Of a DNA stretch of 25,902 bases, positions 1-8,268 are shown one piece after another (position 1 is the first letter of the stretch; the number at the start of each line of letters is the position of its first letter). Below the pieces are notes generated by a model. That model was not told the DNA's origin. It saw only the letters and a program-made list of their open reading frames with translations, and did not search any database. Source of the stretch: a virus; IMG/VR virus record IMGVR_UViG_3300030389_003573, positions 1 to 25,902 of that record. One strand, 5' to 3'. The translations under genes and the position numbers were made by a program.

Positions 1-1784
1 CCCGCAAACAAGCCCGCCGCCGCAAAGTGATTTCCAGCTAAAGCGGGGTTGGTAAATAAAGCCGCAGTTCCTTTGGCTGTTTCGATCAAACTTTGAACCG
101 CTGATTGCCTACCCAAAGCAATTAATATTTCACCAACACTTTCTTTAAACGATTCACCAAAGAGTAAGGAGCTATAAGCCGCTTCAGCTAGACCCGCACC
201 ATACAAGCTAGTGAATTCACCTACTTTGTTAATTTGGGCTTGGATGGAAGCGTTAACAATATCCTTACGTTCAAGCGCTTCTCTTCTTTGAAGCTCGGTA
301 ATTTGGTCTTGAGTATGTGCATTAAGCTGTATTTCTTTGTCATACCTTAATTCAAGTAAAGCAAGTTCTCTTTCAGTCTGGTCTTCAATCCTTGAAATAT
401 CGAATTCCATAGTACTTTGAATAAAAGCTTGCCTTTGTTCAGCAAAGGCTTGTTCTTGACTCAACCTTGCCTGTTCTTCACTTTGTTCAAGCTTTGTTAA
501 TTCATTCTGATATTTCATTTCAGCGGCAAGCTTTAGGTTAGCATTATCCTTAGCCTTGGCTAGTTCATCGTTATACCTTGCTTCGAGTATTTCCTTTGCA
601 CTAGCCCCATTGATTCGCATCCCTTCAAGTTCAAGCTTCCTAATATTGTTAAGTTCAGCTTGTAACTTTCGTTCATTCATTAAGGCGGTTGCATCCTGTC
701 GGGCTTGCATAGCAAGACTTCTTTGTCTTCTCTTTTCGGCTTCTTGTCTTCTCTTCTCAGCAAAGCCCTTTTCAATATCGCTTATCTCAGCTTGAAGCCT
801 CTTTCTTTCTCCTTTTATGGCTTGACTTCTGACAGTCTCGCTTATGTCTTCTATTGCTTTTATTTCAGCTATTTTTTGTTTACTCGCAATTGTTGCAATT
901 TTCTTTTGAGTTTTTAAAGTGTTCTTTGTGGCTTGAAGTTCGTTGACTCTTGCTTCAGTTAGTAACTTGGTTTCAAGGTCTAGTATTTTCTTTCTTGCTT
1001 CAGGACTTTCCTTGAGCTGGTCTTGAATCATCTTTTCAGTAACTTGTCTTTGCTTGTTACCTTCCATTGCTTTTTTATCGGCTTCAGTGGTGATATCATC
1101 AAGTCGTTGCTGGAGCTTGGCTATTTTAGCAAGCCTGGTTAATTTATTTGATTCTAGAGCTGAAATAATAGTAAAAGCTTGTAAGTTAAATTTTGCTTGT
1201 TCTTTAGCTTTTCTGATTGATTCTTCAATTATTTTTATTTGCTTTTGTTCATTTTCAATATTGATTTTTAAGGCTGTTGATTTCTGTCTTAAACCTTCGG
1301 CTTCCTCGATTGCTACTTGTGCCCGTTCGCTTTGAATTCTAAACGCTTTGATAGTCTCTAGATTTAATTCTATTTGTGCGTCCGATAAACGCTCGATAAT
1401 AGATGTAAGCTCAGTAGCACTAGCTTTGAAAGCTTCTATTCTTATGTTTGTACCGTCTACTTCATTCGAGTATTCTTTATAAGCTGAATATAATTCACTA
1501 ACAGCAACAGCCACCAAACCAATTGGACCAAGTAAAGAAGAAAAACCCGCCCCACTACTTTTAAGGGCTGTACTTAAACCACCCAAACTATCAACAACGT
1601 CACCAACTGAGCTTCCAACTTGACCCAATGCTTTAGAAGATTGACCGCCCAGATTGGACACAGCTTTTCCAACACTAGTAAATGATTCACCGACCGCTTC
1701 AGCACCGCTTTCAACTTTCTTAAAACCCTTCTCCGCATCCTTAGAATTTAAAACTACATCTATTTCCACTTTGTTAGTTGCCAT
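1..1784 (-). CDS. Tail tape measure protein, C-terminal end outside window
   Basis: This open frame starts at an ATG at 1784 and runs without a stop off the left edge, giving 594 residues of a longer protein. Tape measure proteins set tail length and are packed inside the tail tube. The visible part is mostly long charged helical coil (about residues 130-530, rich in K, E, Q, A and R). A hydrophobic segment lies near residues 81-100, and an Ala/Gly/Phe-rich stretch sits at the cut end; both are typical of this family. It lies directly after the frameshifted tail chaperone pair, the canonical position. Its start overlaps the end of the -1 frame chaperone extension by 11 bases, which suggests translational coupling. 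The identification rests on composition, length and position, because these proteins have little sequence conservation. Confidence 0.88.
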   Translation of the reverse strand, partial: MATNKVEIDVVLNSKDAEKGFKKVESGAEAVGESFTSVGKAVSNLGGQSSKALGQVGSSVGDVVDSLGGLSTALKSSGAGFSSLLGPIGLVAVAVSELYSAYKEYSNEVDGTNIRIEAFKASATELTSIIERLSDAQIELNLETIKAFRIQSERAQVAIEEAEGLRQKSTALKINIENEQKQIKIIEESIRKAKEQAKFNLQAFTIISALESNKLTRLAKIAKLQQRLDDITTEADKKAMEGNKQRQVTEKMIQDQLKESPEARKKILDLETKLLTEARVNELQATKNTLKTQKKIATIASKQKIAEIKAIEDISETVRSQAIKGERKRLQAEISDIEKGFAEKRRQEAEKRRQRSLAMQARQDATALMNERKLQAELNNIRKLELEGMRINGASAKEILEARYNDELAKAKDNANLKLAAEMKYQNELTKLEQSEEQARLSQEQAFAEQRQAFIQSTMEFDISRIEDQTERELALLELRYDKEIQLNAHTQDQITELQRREALERKDIVNASIQAQINKVGEFTSLYGAGLAEAAYSSLLFGESFKESVGEILIALGRQSAVQSLIETAKGTAALFTNPALAGNHFAAAGLFA

Positions 1785-2208
1785 TTTTCGCTTCTTTCAT
1801 TGCTCTTTCTTGTGACCTATATACGCTCTCTTCTGTATTAGAGTGTAATACATCCATTGCTTCAAGTGTTGCACAAGTAGGGTTGGGATATACATTATTT
1901 ATTTGAATCAAGCCCGCTCTGTGTCGGTGATATGTTTGAATTATACTTGATAAGCGGTTAGCACTAGCCACAGGACAGGATCTTATTTTTAAGTCACTGT
2001 AATCTTCACCACAATCAGGAGCCACACGATAGCCAGGCACAAAGAAGCCTTCTTCATCTTCTTGTAGAGTAGGCAAGCCACGTTTAAAAGACCCGCCACA
2101 ATTACCGCGAAGTCTTCTGAGTCCTTGCTTACTTCGGCATTGGTCACAAGACCAAGCCCGCCCCTTCGAGTGATTTAACCAAACTGAAGAGGCAAGAGCT
2201 ATTTTCCC
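1774..2208 (-). CDS. Tail assembly chaperone, -1 frameshift extension (GpT-like part of G-T fusion)
   Basis: This frame has no good start of its own: the only candidate is a TTG at 2076 without a ribosome binding site. It is open from a stop just upstream, through the slippery heptamer at 2208-2202, to a stop at 1774-1776. It is best read as the C-terminal 144 residues of a fusion made when ribosomes slip back one base at the end of the upstream gene, giving about 312 residues in total. The extension is Cys-rich: WSCDQC, then GNCGG, DCGED and SCPVA. The first cysteines resemble a zinc-ribbon knuckle. In lambda the equivalent G-GT product recruits the tail tube protein to the tape measure during tail assembly. 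Position between the tube gene and the tape measure supports this role; the zinc-binding idea is inference. Confidence 0.75.
   Translation of the reverse strand, partial: GKIALASSVWLNHSKGRAWSCDQCRSKQGLRRLRGNCGGSFKRGLPTLQEDEEGFFVPGYRVAPDCGEDYSDLKIRSCPVASANRLSSIIQTYHRHRAGLIQINNVYPNPTCATLEAMDVLHSNTEESVYRSQERAMKEAKNGN
2160..2208 (-). promoter_or_regulatory. Programmed -1 ribosomal frameshift signal
   Basis: In the frame of the upstream chaperone the message reads GAG GGA AAA TAG, so a perfect X XXY YYZ heptamer (G GGA AAA, 2208-2202) sits immediately before the stop codon. Downstream lies an 8-base spacer (2201-2194), then GCCTCTTC (2193-2186), an 18-base loop, and GAAGGGGC (2167-2160). The two arms pair over 8 bp with one G-U wobble. 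Weaker U-G and C-G pairs could extend the stem by three and shorten the spacer to 5. This is the standard architecture of lambda-type G-GT frameshift sites. It was read by eye and not folded by software. Confidence 0.82.
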
Positions 2209-2711
2209 TCAATGCCCAAAAGACTTATTCTTTGAATGTGTGCCACAAGTTCACTAATAGCCCTAACTCTAAAACTATCTGGTCTTATTGCTTGCACTTG
2301 CTCAAGGCTTGCTTCTTCACCGTTAATTTTTTTTAAGCTTGCTTTAATCATTTCTAAATACACTTTTGATAAATATGCTTCATAGCTTGCCATAGACTCA
2401 CGTTCATCTTCTTTCAAATTGTGGTGCCATCTTGCCCGCTCTTTGGTGTCAATTGGTGCTTCCACCCATAAAAGCCGCCCAAGTTCACTCCTCGAATAAG
2501 CCCCCGCTTTTACTTCGGCTTCTTCTCTTTCACTTGGTGACAAAGCTTTAAGTGTGAACTTTGTAGCATCATCGCCAACGCTTCCAAGGTCTTCAAGCTT
2601 ACCGCTTGTCAAATATGCGGTTTTTTGTTCATCGGTCGCTTCAACTGTAGAATCACAGGTAACAACCACTTCAATTGTTTGGTCTGAACTAGTTAAGAAG
2701 GTTAATGCCAT
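2199..2711 (-). CDS. Tail assembly chaperone (GpG-like), 170 residues
   Basis: This is the zero-frame product of the tail chaperone locus, lying between the tail tube gene and the tape measure. I chose the ATG at 2711 because GGAG lies 8 bases upstream; a TTG at 2723 is possible but overlaps the end of the tube gene. The protein starts with a small beta-rich part and continues as acidic, helical sequence with many E, K and L residues, as is usual for these chaperones. I recognise no conserved motif; the assignment rests on position and on the slippery heptamer at its last codons. Most ribosomes should stop at the TAG at 2199-2201, and a minority should shift to make the longer fusion. Confidence 0.8.
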   Translation of the reverse strand: MALTFLTSSDQTIEVVVTCDSTVEATDEQKTAYLTSGKLEDLGSVGDDATKFTLKALSPSEREEAEVKAGAYSRSELGRLLWVEAPIDTKERARWHHNLKEDERESMASYEAYLSKVYLEMIKASLKKINGEEASLEQVQAIRPDSFRVRAISELVAHIQRISLLGIEGK

Positions 2712-2712
2712 T

Positions 2713-4014
2713 TTAATCTCCAATACCTAAGGCAAGTCTAAAAGGTGAATTTCCAGCATTAGCTTCATAAGTTGCTGTAGAGAAGTCACCCGCATATCTT
2801 GATTGAGTGTAGCTTAATTGCTGTCTTACAATGTCGTTTCCTGAAACATCATAAACGCTTGGGTCAGCGGTTAACATTCCAGCAGGAAGCATAATAGCAC
2901 AGCCCTGACCCGTTCCCGTTGGACCTGTGCCAATCAATACTTGTCTTACTGTTCTATTGAAGAAGTCATTATTTATAGTTGTATTTACAGTAGATAGAGT
3001 TAAATTTAATTCTACTTGTACGTCACTAATGTCCATGCCTGACATGGCTATAACATCATTGCTGTGACCCAAAGGTGTTAAAGTATTTGTATATGTTAAA
3101 CTAAAATCTTCACAATCAAGGGCAATTCGTGAAAGTTTATCACTTGAAGTTGCATTAGTTAGGCTTGAAGGTGAAGTTGAAGAAATAACAACATAAGAAC
3201 CTCTGAACAGTGGAGCCGCTCCAGTGTTATATGTTGGTTCTGCTGGACCTGTAGCACTTCCATGGTCGTCTGTAATATATGCGGCTTGGTAGGTGAACTC
3301 TCCCATTAAACGCCCATTGTCTAAAGTAATATTCAAGCTTTCGAGCACACAACCAAAGGCAAAAGATAAAAAGTTTACACCTTCAATTTTAAATGAAACG
3401 CTTGCTTCAAAAGTTCCCGTATTACTTCGGCTTGGTGTGTACCAAGTTTGCAGACCTCTCACCGCGGTATAGGATGAAGTTGAAAGAGCTGGTGATATAG
3501 TTACATCACCGCTTTCATCATTGTCGGTTATAGCTGAATATTCAGAACGCCCATTGATTGACGAACTTATTAAAGTTCCAATATCAGCGATGGCAACAGA
3601 GCTTGAAGGAGTGTAACTATTGGCATTTGCCGCGGTCACGCTGTCACTTCTTACGCTTGGAATTTTGGTTTTTAAACCAGCTCCCAACAAGTAACCAAGG
3701 TAGTTTGATGAATAGTCATTTGCCGCACTGCCTATTGTTGTTAAATCAACCCGACAAACCACTTGACCAGTTCTTCTTCGTACTCTTGAACCACTTGAAA
3801 AAACTGTATCGGGTTCGCTTGGTACATTGTAAGAACCATCACGTGCATCATTTCTTTCACTGACCACGGGTTCACCTGGAATTATAATTGGGTCACGCTC
3901 GCAAGGAATAGAAATGTAATTTAGTCCAGTAGTATAAGGAATTCCTGTTGATGGGTTAGGATTGCCAAAAGTCGTTTCTACAGCAATGCTTAAGCTTCTG
4001 TGAGTTACTGCCAT
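2713..4014 (-). CDS. Major tail protein (tail tube)
   Basis: The 433-residue product is rich in Ser, Thr, Asn and Gly with short alternating beta segments, as expected for a tail tube subunit. It lies directly upstream of the tail chaperone and tape measure genes and downstream of the terminator-like gene, the usual order for siphoviruses. GGAGG stands 8 bases before the ATG at 4014, so the gene should be strongly expressed. It is longer than many tube proteins (often 150-250 residues), which suggests an added surface domain, but I cannot place the domain border. No sheath-like gene follows, so a non-contractile tail is likely. Family membership is inferred from context and composition. Confidence 0.72.
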   Translation of the reverse strand: MAVTHRSLSIAVETTFGNPNPSTGIPYTTGLNYISIPCERDPIIIPGEPVVSERNDARDGSYNVPSEPDTVFSSGSRVRRRTGQVVCRVDLTTIGSAANDYSSNYLGYLLGAGLKTKIPSVRSDSVTAANANSYTPSSSVAIADIGTLISSSINGRSEYSAITDNDESGDVTISPALSTSSYTAVRGLQTWYTPSRSNTGTFEASVSFKIEGVNFLSFAFGCVLESLNITLDNGRLMGEFTYQAAYITDDHGSATGPAEPTYNTGAAPLFRGSYVVISSTSPSSLTNATSSDKLSRIALDCEDFSLTYTNTLTPLGHSNDVIAMSGMDISDVQVELNLTLSTVNTTINNDFFNRTVRQVLIGTGPTGTGQGCAIMLPAGMLTADPSVYDVSGNDIVRQQLSYTQSRYAGDFSTATYEANAGNSPFRLALGIGD

Positions 4015-4017
4015 TTT

Positions 4018-4482
4018 TTAAGCCTCCAAATATAGAAGATCGAAAGGAAGAACCAAGAGATAAGCAAAACGCTCACCTTGATTATCAAGTAAAGTTTGTA
4101 ATGTTGGTTCAAGTGGTATTAGTGAGACAATACCCGTTGAAGACAAGTTATATTGTGGACCTTTTAAAGTATTTATTAAATCGGCTACATCTTCATTTAT
4201 TAAGCGAAGTAAAAAGCCCGAATCATATGGAATGTCATATCTCACCCTACAGTTTATTCTAGAACGCTTGCGACCGCTAAGACCTGCCGCTCCGTCATCT
4301 TGGGCAAAGCCATCCAAAACAAGCTCAAAATACCTAGTTGAATTTGATCTTTCTTCTAATGTAGAAGTCAACCCCGTTCCTCTGTTGATAGCTACAAAGC
4401 CGTGATGGTTGTCGGTCTTTGGGTCAATGTTTTCAACTAGATTCTCTAAGAATTCTAGCGCCGCAAATATGCCTTGGCTCAT
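4018..4482 (-). CDS. Probable tail terminator / minor tail protein
   Basis: This 154-residue protein is encoded between a tail-completion-like gene and the tail tube gene, the place where siphoviruses carry the terminator that caps the tail before joining to the head. Its start overlaps the stop of the upstream gene as ATGA at 4479-4482. The sequence alternates short helices and strands (for example a helical N-terminus and a basic GRKRSRINCRVRYDI stretch followed by a hydrophobic helix), compatible with the small alpha/beta fold of terminators. I recognise no diagnostic motif, so the role is inferred from position and size. Confidence 0.5.
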   Translation of the reverse strand: MSQGIFAALEFLENLVENIDPKTDNHHGFVAINRGTGLTSTLEERSNSTRYFELVLDGFAQDDGAAGLSGRKRSRINCRVRYDIPYDSGFLLRLINEDVADLINTLKGPQYNLSSTGIVSLIPLEPTLQTLLDNQGERFAYLLVLPFDLLYLEA

Positions 4483-4985
4483 GGTTCCAACTTTCTTTTA
4501 AGGTCAAGTTCTACAGCCTTAACAAGTATCTTAACTTCTTGGTCTGTCAAGCCAATGAATTCACGGTCTTGGTTTACTTGGTAGCCATATTGAGCATTAT
4601 TGGTTAAGCCTAGTTTGAAACCGTTATCAGTAGCTTCTTGTACAATAAAGTTGTTAAGCATATTACCACTTAACACCAAGTCTACTTCAGCACTTTGACC
4701 CGCTGAAGGTCGCTTTCTACTTTCTTTCTTATACTGTGCATAACCATCCTGATAGAACACACTTTTACCGCTTCTTGATGGTCTGCCGCCTTTAGGAGTT
4801 AACCTTGCCCCTTGCCTTTGAATATATATTGGTTCGGTGGAATAAGGAGCAAAGGGTTGCCCATTAGCGTCCAAACCTTTACTAGTTCTAAGCTTTATAG
4901 AAGCTAGTGTATTAGAAGCTAGTCCAACACTGTCTTGTTGTGTCCACAAGTTTTTAGGTAAGTTTAAAGTAATTTTCACACTCAT
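4479..4985 (-). CDS. Tail completion / virion morphogenesis protein (Mu gpG- or HK97 gp10-like)
   Basis: The 168-residue product has features of the phage virion morphogenesis proteins that finish the neck or tail. An early segment reads GLDANGQPFAPYS, followed by a basic, serine- and glycine-rich loop. Near the C-terminus is REFIGLT followed by a final helix, much like the R-x-F-x-GL-[ST] pattern in the Mu gpG-like family. GAGG lies 8 bases before the ATG at 4985. It overlaps the terminator-like gene by four bases and follows the connector-like gene by one base. The family resemblance is from memory of the motif and is moderate. Confidence 0.6.
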   Translation of the reverse strand: MSVKITLNLPKNLWTQQDSVGLASNTLASIKLRTSKGLDANGQPFAPYSTEPIYIQRQGARLTPKGGRPSRSGKSVFYQDGYAQYKKESRKRPSAGQSAEVDLVLSGNMLNNFIVQEATDNGFKLGLTNNAQYGYQVNQDREFIGLTDQEVKILVKAVELDLKRKLEP

Positions 4986-4986
4986 T

Positions 4987-5943
4987 TTAGTGCCTCATCC
5001 CACGCTTAGGAGTGAAAAAACTATCATTTTGTGATTTGCTGTAACTTCTCCAACTTGCCCGAAAGTCAGAAGCGCTACCACCTTTTCGGGGTAGTGCCTC
5101 TTCACCACTATCAACCACTCCGTCCCCATCTAGATCAAGTGAAATAGTAGCTAAAGCCTTGTTCATAAGTTCTTCACAACGGGCTTTCATAGCACCAGCC
5201 GCATCAAACTGCAAAGCCTGTTCATATATTCTAGCCGCGGCACAATAGGCATGAGATAGTTTAAATGATTCAGGATTGAAGACTTCATCTTCTGTGATGT
5301 TATCCGCGGTTAAATGGTTTCTTATTGTTAAAATTATTTCTTCAAGACTTGCTTTTATCTGTGGTGCAAAACTTCCTTGTCTTCTTGGTACCATGTCGGC
5401 AAGGTTAGCAAAGGTACTCACAAGTTCATCATGATCTAGACCAGTATCAAAAGGTCGGCTTGTAACTTTTATCAATCCTTTTTCGGTCTTGCCTTGGTTT
5501 TGGCTTCCCATGTCTTCCGTATAGCTTACCGTGTAAGGATAATAACCTGGTGTATCTGTAACTTGTGCGGTTGATACTGTCCCATAATACATGGGAAAAT
5601 GAAGACTTGCACTTGTTGACAAGTCCACTTCTCTAGGTAGTGGTTCGGCTAGTATCACTGTAGTGTTTACAATTCGGTTCACTGTCACAGAGAAAAAAGT
5701 ATCACCATTTGTTATGAAAAAAGCTTTGACTTGATCAGCTTGTAAAGCGGTAGCACTTCCAGACAGAGTTAATGTTCTTCTGTCGGTCGCTATGGCTGTT
5801 ACTGTCAAGTTTGTTCTACTTTGAGTTAGGCTAATACTGACCGCACTATCAGCCCCATAAACGTCAAGGGTTACACTTCCCGTGGTGGGCTTTGGTGCGT
5901 TCCATTCGAAAAGTAGATTTGTATTAGTTGGTACTTTTATCAT
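4987..5943 (-). CDS. Probable head-tail connector protein with an EF-hand-like loop
   Basis: The 318-residue protein has two parts. Residues 1-150 are beta-rich (many S, T, V and N). Residues 165-265 are helical, with Ala-, Tyr- and Leu-rich repeats resembling the small helical head-tail adaptor proteins. Near the C-terminus, residues 270-281 read DLDGDGVVDSGE, which matches the 12-position calcium-binding EF-hand or dockerin loop (acidic at 1, 3, 5, 9 and 12, Gly at 6). The gene lies between the minor head protein and tail-completion genes, the usual place for connectors. GAGGT lies just upstream of the ATG at 5943. The connector role is inferred; the loop is seen directly. Confidence 0.55.
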   Translation of the reverse strand: MIKVPTNTNLLFEWNAPKPTTGSVTLDVYGADSAVSISLTQSRTNLTVTAIATDRRTLTLSGSATALQADQVKAFFITNGDTFFSVTVNRIVNTTVILAEPLPREVDLSTSASLHFPMYYGTVSTAQVTDTPGYYPYTVSYTEDMGSQNQGKTEKGLIKVTSRPFDTGLDHDELVSTFANLADMVPRRQGSFAPQIKASLEEIILTIRNHLTADNITEDEVFNPESFKLSHAYCAAARIYEQALQFDAAGAMKARCEELMNKALATISLDLDGDGVVDSGEEALPRKGGSASDFRASWRSYSKSQNDSFFTPKRGMRH

Positions 5944-5946
5944 GTT

Positions 5947-6861
5947 CTACCTCTTCGCTTTATCATTGGCTTCTTTAATATCGGCATTGGTCGCAAGTGT
6001 TAGCCCGGCAGCTTCAACAAAGCCTTCTGTAACAGGTGACCAACTATGTCGGCAATTGTAACCACCTCCATATGCTAGCACACCAAGCCCTTGACCGTTA
6101 TTCAATTTATTCATTTGTTCTTTGGTGACCACTAGATTTATCAGTTCATTGCAGAAAGGTCTTGTAATACCATCCTTGGGTCCAGTGTATAAGTACAAGT
6201 CCAAGCCCGCTGATTCAGCAACAAAGGCGGTTATACTTCGACCGTAAGAACTGATTTGAGTTTTGATTTCGGTTAGCTGTCTACCTATAGAGCTTTCAAG
6301 TCTAGTTTGTAGGTTGCTAACGATTATATCAGTAGGTACTTCCAATAATCCATCCCTGAGGCTTTCGGTTATGCTCTTCTTAACAGGTGGTAAGATGACA
6401 TCTTCGAAGACCGTCTTGGCTGTGATTGCTTGGATAGCTTCCAAGTCTGAAGCTATTTGTGAGAAGTTGACATCTTGCTTGATGGCTAAGATACCCTTTT
6501 GAACTGATTGCCTTATTAAGTCAGTCTGTTCTATGAATTCGTCTACAGCAAGACCAAGCCCACCTTGTAAGATGAACTCCATTAATTGCTCATCGGTATA
6601 ACCAAGGATTGATTGTACTCTTGCTGTATTGATTGCGGCTTCAATAGTCTTAGTAAGATTACTAGCCGAATTGGTCAAAGCCTTGGCAAAAACTTGTTCT
6701 GCTTTTACCTCAGCTTTTAGCTGGTCACGTCTTGCCCGTGTTAACGTAGCCAAAGGACCTGACAAGCTTTTAGCCTGTCGGTTTAAGTCCTCAATAGCTT
6801 TCTTATCTGCGTCAGTTTCGCTTAATAAGTTTACTTTTGTTTGACCACACGAACAAAACAT
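5947..6861 (-). CDS. Minor head protein (Mu gpF / SPP1 gp7-like)
   Basis: The 304-residue protein has a helical N-terminal part and a C-terminal domain (about residues 219-285) matching the phage head morphogenesis family. That domain contains YTGPKDGITRPFCNEL, then a basic and Gly-rich stretch ending in GGGYNCRHSWSPV, with the conserved aromatic-Gly-Asn-Cys-Arg-His pattern. In Mu and SPP1 such proteins bind the portal and help assemble the procapsid or deliver DNA. A CSCG pair stands at residues 3-6. Unusually, the gene follows the major capsid gene; in many phages it lies just after the portal. GGTGA precedes the ATG at 6861. Confidence 0.75.
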   Translation of the reverse strand: MFCSCGQTKVNLLSETDADKKAIEDLNRQAKSLSGPLATLTRARRDQLKAEVKAEQVFAKALTNSASNLTKTIEAAINTARVQSILGYTDEQLMEFILQGGLGLAVDEFIEQTDLIRQSVQKGILAIKQDVNFSQIASDLEAIQAITAKTVFEDVILPPVKKSITESLRDGLLEVPTDIIVSNLQTRLESSIGRQLTEIKTQISSYGRSITAFVAESAGLDLYLYTGPKDGITRPFCNELINLVVTKEQMNKLNNGQGLGVLAYGGGYNCRHSWSPVTEGFVEAAGLTLATNADIKEANDKAKR

Positions 6862-6869
6862 TATTCACC

Positions 6870-7877
6870 TTATAGACAACTTGTAATGATGCGTCCCAGT
6901 GTAGAGTCTACAGCGTGGAAGGTGTTGACCTCTTCACCCCATACATATCTTCGGGTTCTATCTAAGCTGTCATATTGACCACTTACCATTTGTGAGAAAG
7001 AAAGATTAAGAGCCGCCACAGGCATTCCCTTCACATTGCCGCTCTTTTGTACGATAGCATCAGAACCGCGTAGAATACCCATGAATAAACTGTCACCAGT
7101 CCAGATGTAAGACTCTGAAGAAGTCGCACCAGGTACGGCTGTCTCTTGTCGGGCTTGACCTACAAAGATATTTGGGATTCCAAGAACGTCACGAAGCACA
7201 GAAAGGACCGCCTCATCGCTCAAGATACGGTTACCACTTGAGAAAGCTCCCGCTTGTGTACTATCGCCAACATAACCGCGTACCTCTGGGTTACGGGCTA
7301 GTTCTCTGAATAGTTGCCGACCAAATACCAAAGTATCAGGATTTATTCCATGAGCCGCTTCAAAGACAGTATCTTTTAATTGATGTAAGAAAGCCAAAGG
7401 TTCAGAGCCACCAGCGTTGAACTTTCCGCCAAATTCTGCGGTAGAATTATTATTATTGAAATTACCTGTACCAAAAAGAAGATCAGCCGCTCTTTTTTCA
7501 CGAGCTAGTTTCATTACACGAGCAACTTTTTTCGCTATGCGTCCTTCTTCGCTTCCTGGATATTGACTATCAAAAATGTCTTCCATTGCGATTGAGTCAG
7601 AAGCTGAAAAGATCTTTGCTTTGAAAGTTTGACTTGAACGATCAAAACCACCGATTGAAGCACGGCTTGAACCTGGTGCTCTCTCGATGTCAAGACCAGC
7701 ACCCGCACCCATGAAGTTTCTAGTGTTCTCAACAAGTAGAGTACCTGAACGCTCAGGGATTGTGATGGTTTCAAGTACTTTGTCGGCTATGAGTTGATTA
7801 TCACTAGGCACAGCCTCTTGGACAAGACTTGTTAAAATTTGGTCTACGGGATGTAGATTTGAATATGAAGAAGCCAT
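6870..7877 (-). CDS. Major capsid protein
   Basis: The 335-residue product has the size and style of the lambda gpE-like / HK97-fold capsid family. It has an N-terminal arm followed by an ERSGTL stretch and a charged loop with ERAPGSSRA, then a long helix rich in Lys, Arg and Ala (about residues 115-135). The C-terminal half carries alternating strands and ends in RRYVWGEEVNTFH. AAGGAG lies 7 bases before the ATG at 7877, an excellent ribosome binding site for a highly expressed gene. The preceding genes, decoration protein and protease/scaffold, give the expected capsid-assembly order. No delta domain is visible, consistent with a separate scaffold. Confidence 0.85.
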   Translation of the reverse strand: MASSYSNLHPVDQILTSLVQEAVPSDNQLIADKVLETITIPERSGTLLVENTRNFMGAGAGLDIERAPGSSRASIGGFDRSSQTFKAKIFSASDSIAMEDIFDSQYPGSEEGRIAKKVARVMKLAREKRAADLLFGTGNFNNNNSTAEFGGKFNAGGSEPLAFLHQLKDTVFEAAHGINPDTLVFGRQLFRELARNPEVRGYVGDSTQAGAFSSGNRILSDEAVLSVLRDVLGIPNIFVGQARQETAVPGATSSESYIWTGDSLFMGILRGSDAIVQKSGNVKGMPVAALNLSFSQMVSGQYDSLDRTRRYVWGEEVNTFHAVDSTLGRIITSCL

Positions 7878-7887
7878 GTTTTACTCC

Positions 7888-8265
7888 TTATGGTAATAAG
7901 TTATTAGGACCAGTAAATTTGATCAAGATTTGATCACCCGCACTTGATGAAACTTGGTTTATGTTTGGTAGAATTTGCCCTATGCTATAGTTTCCACTAG
8001 TCGCATGAGTCGCTACTTTTCCATCTGTAGCCGCCATGACAAGAGAAACAGTATTTGCAATAGTGGCTCCAGCAATTACTCTTGAGGTGCCTTGTACAAC
8101 CACTTCAACAGTATCACCTAAGCTACAAGCTCTCTGAGCAATACCAATACATCGAGGATCATTAGCCGCGTCTGTGATGACAATCTTGCCCGCTGTGTCA
8201 ACGGAAACAAGTGCAAATTCTGTGATAGCCTCAGCGGCTACAAAAGATTTAATAATATTATACAT
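7888..8265 (-). CDS. Capsid decoration/cement protein (DUF2190-like)
   Basis: This 125-residue, beta-rich protein has the pattern of small capsid decoration proteins that sit between protease/scaffold and major capsid genes. An N-terminal alpha-to-beta turn leads to PRCIGIAQRACSLGDTVEVV, followed by a Gly/Ala-rich segment. The 'G-IA....GD-V-V...G' pattern is the one I associate with DUF2190-type proteins. GGAGC precedes the ATG at 8265. Such proteins stabilise the expanded shell or form its surface knobs. It could instead be another small capsid accessory protein. Confidence 0.68.
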   Translation of the reverse strand: MYNIIKSFVAAEAITEFALVSVDTAGKIVITDAANDPRCIGIAQRACSLGDTVEVVVQGTSRVIAGATIANTVSLVMAATDGKVATHATSGNYSIGQILPNINQVSSSAGDQILIKFTGPNNLLP

Positions 8266-8268
8266 TTT

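Noticed and set aside
556-1335. Plus-strand open frames over the tape measure gene
   Set aside because: They are Leu/Ser-rich antisense images of a coiled-coil gene, have no ribosome binding sites and lie opposite a better supported gene.
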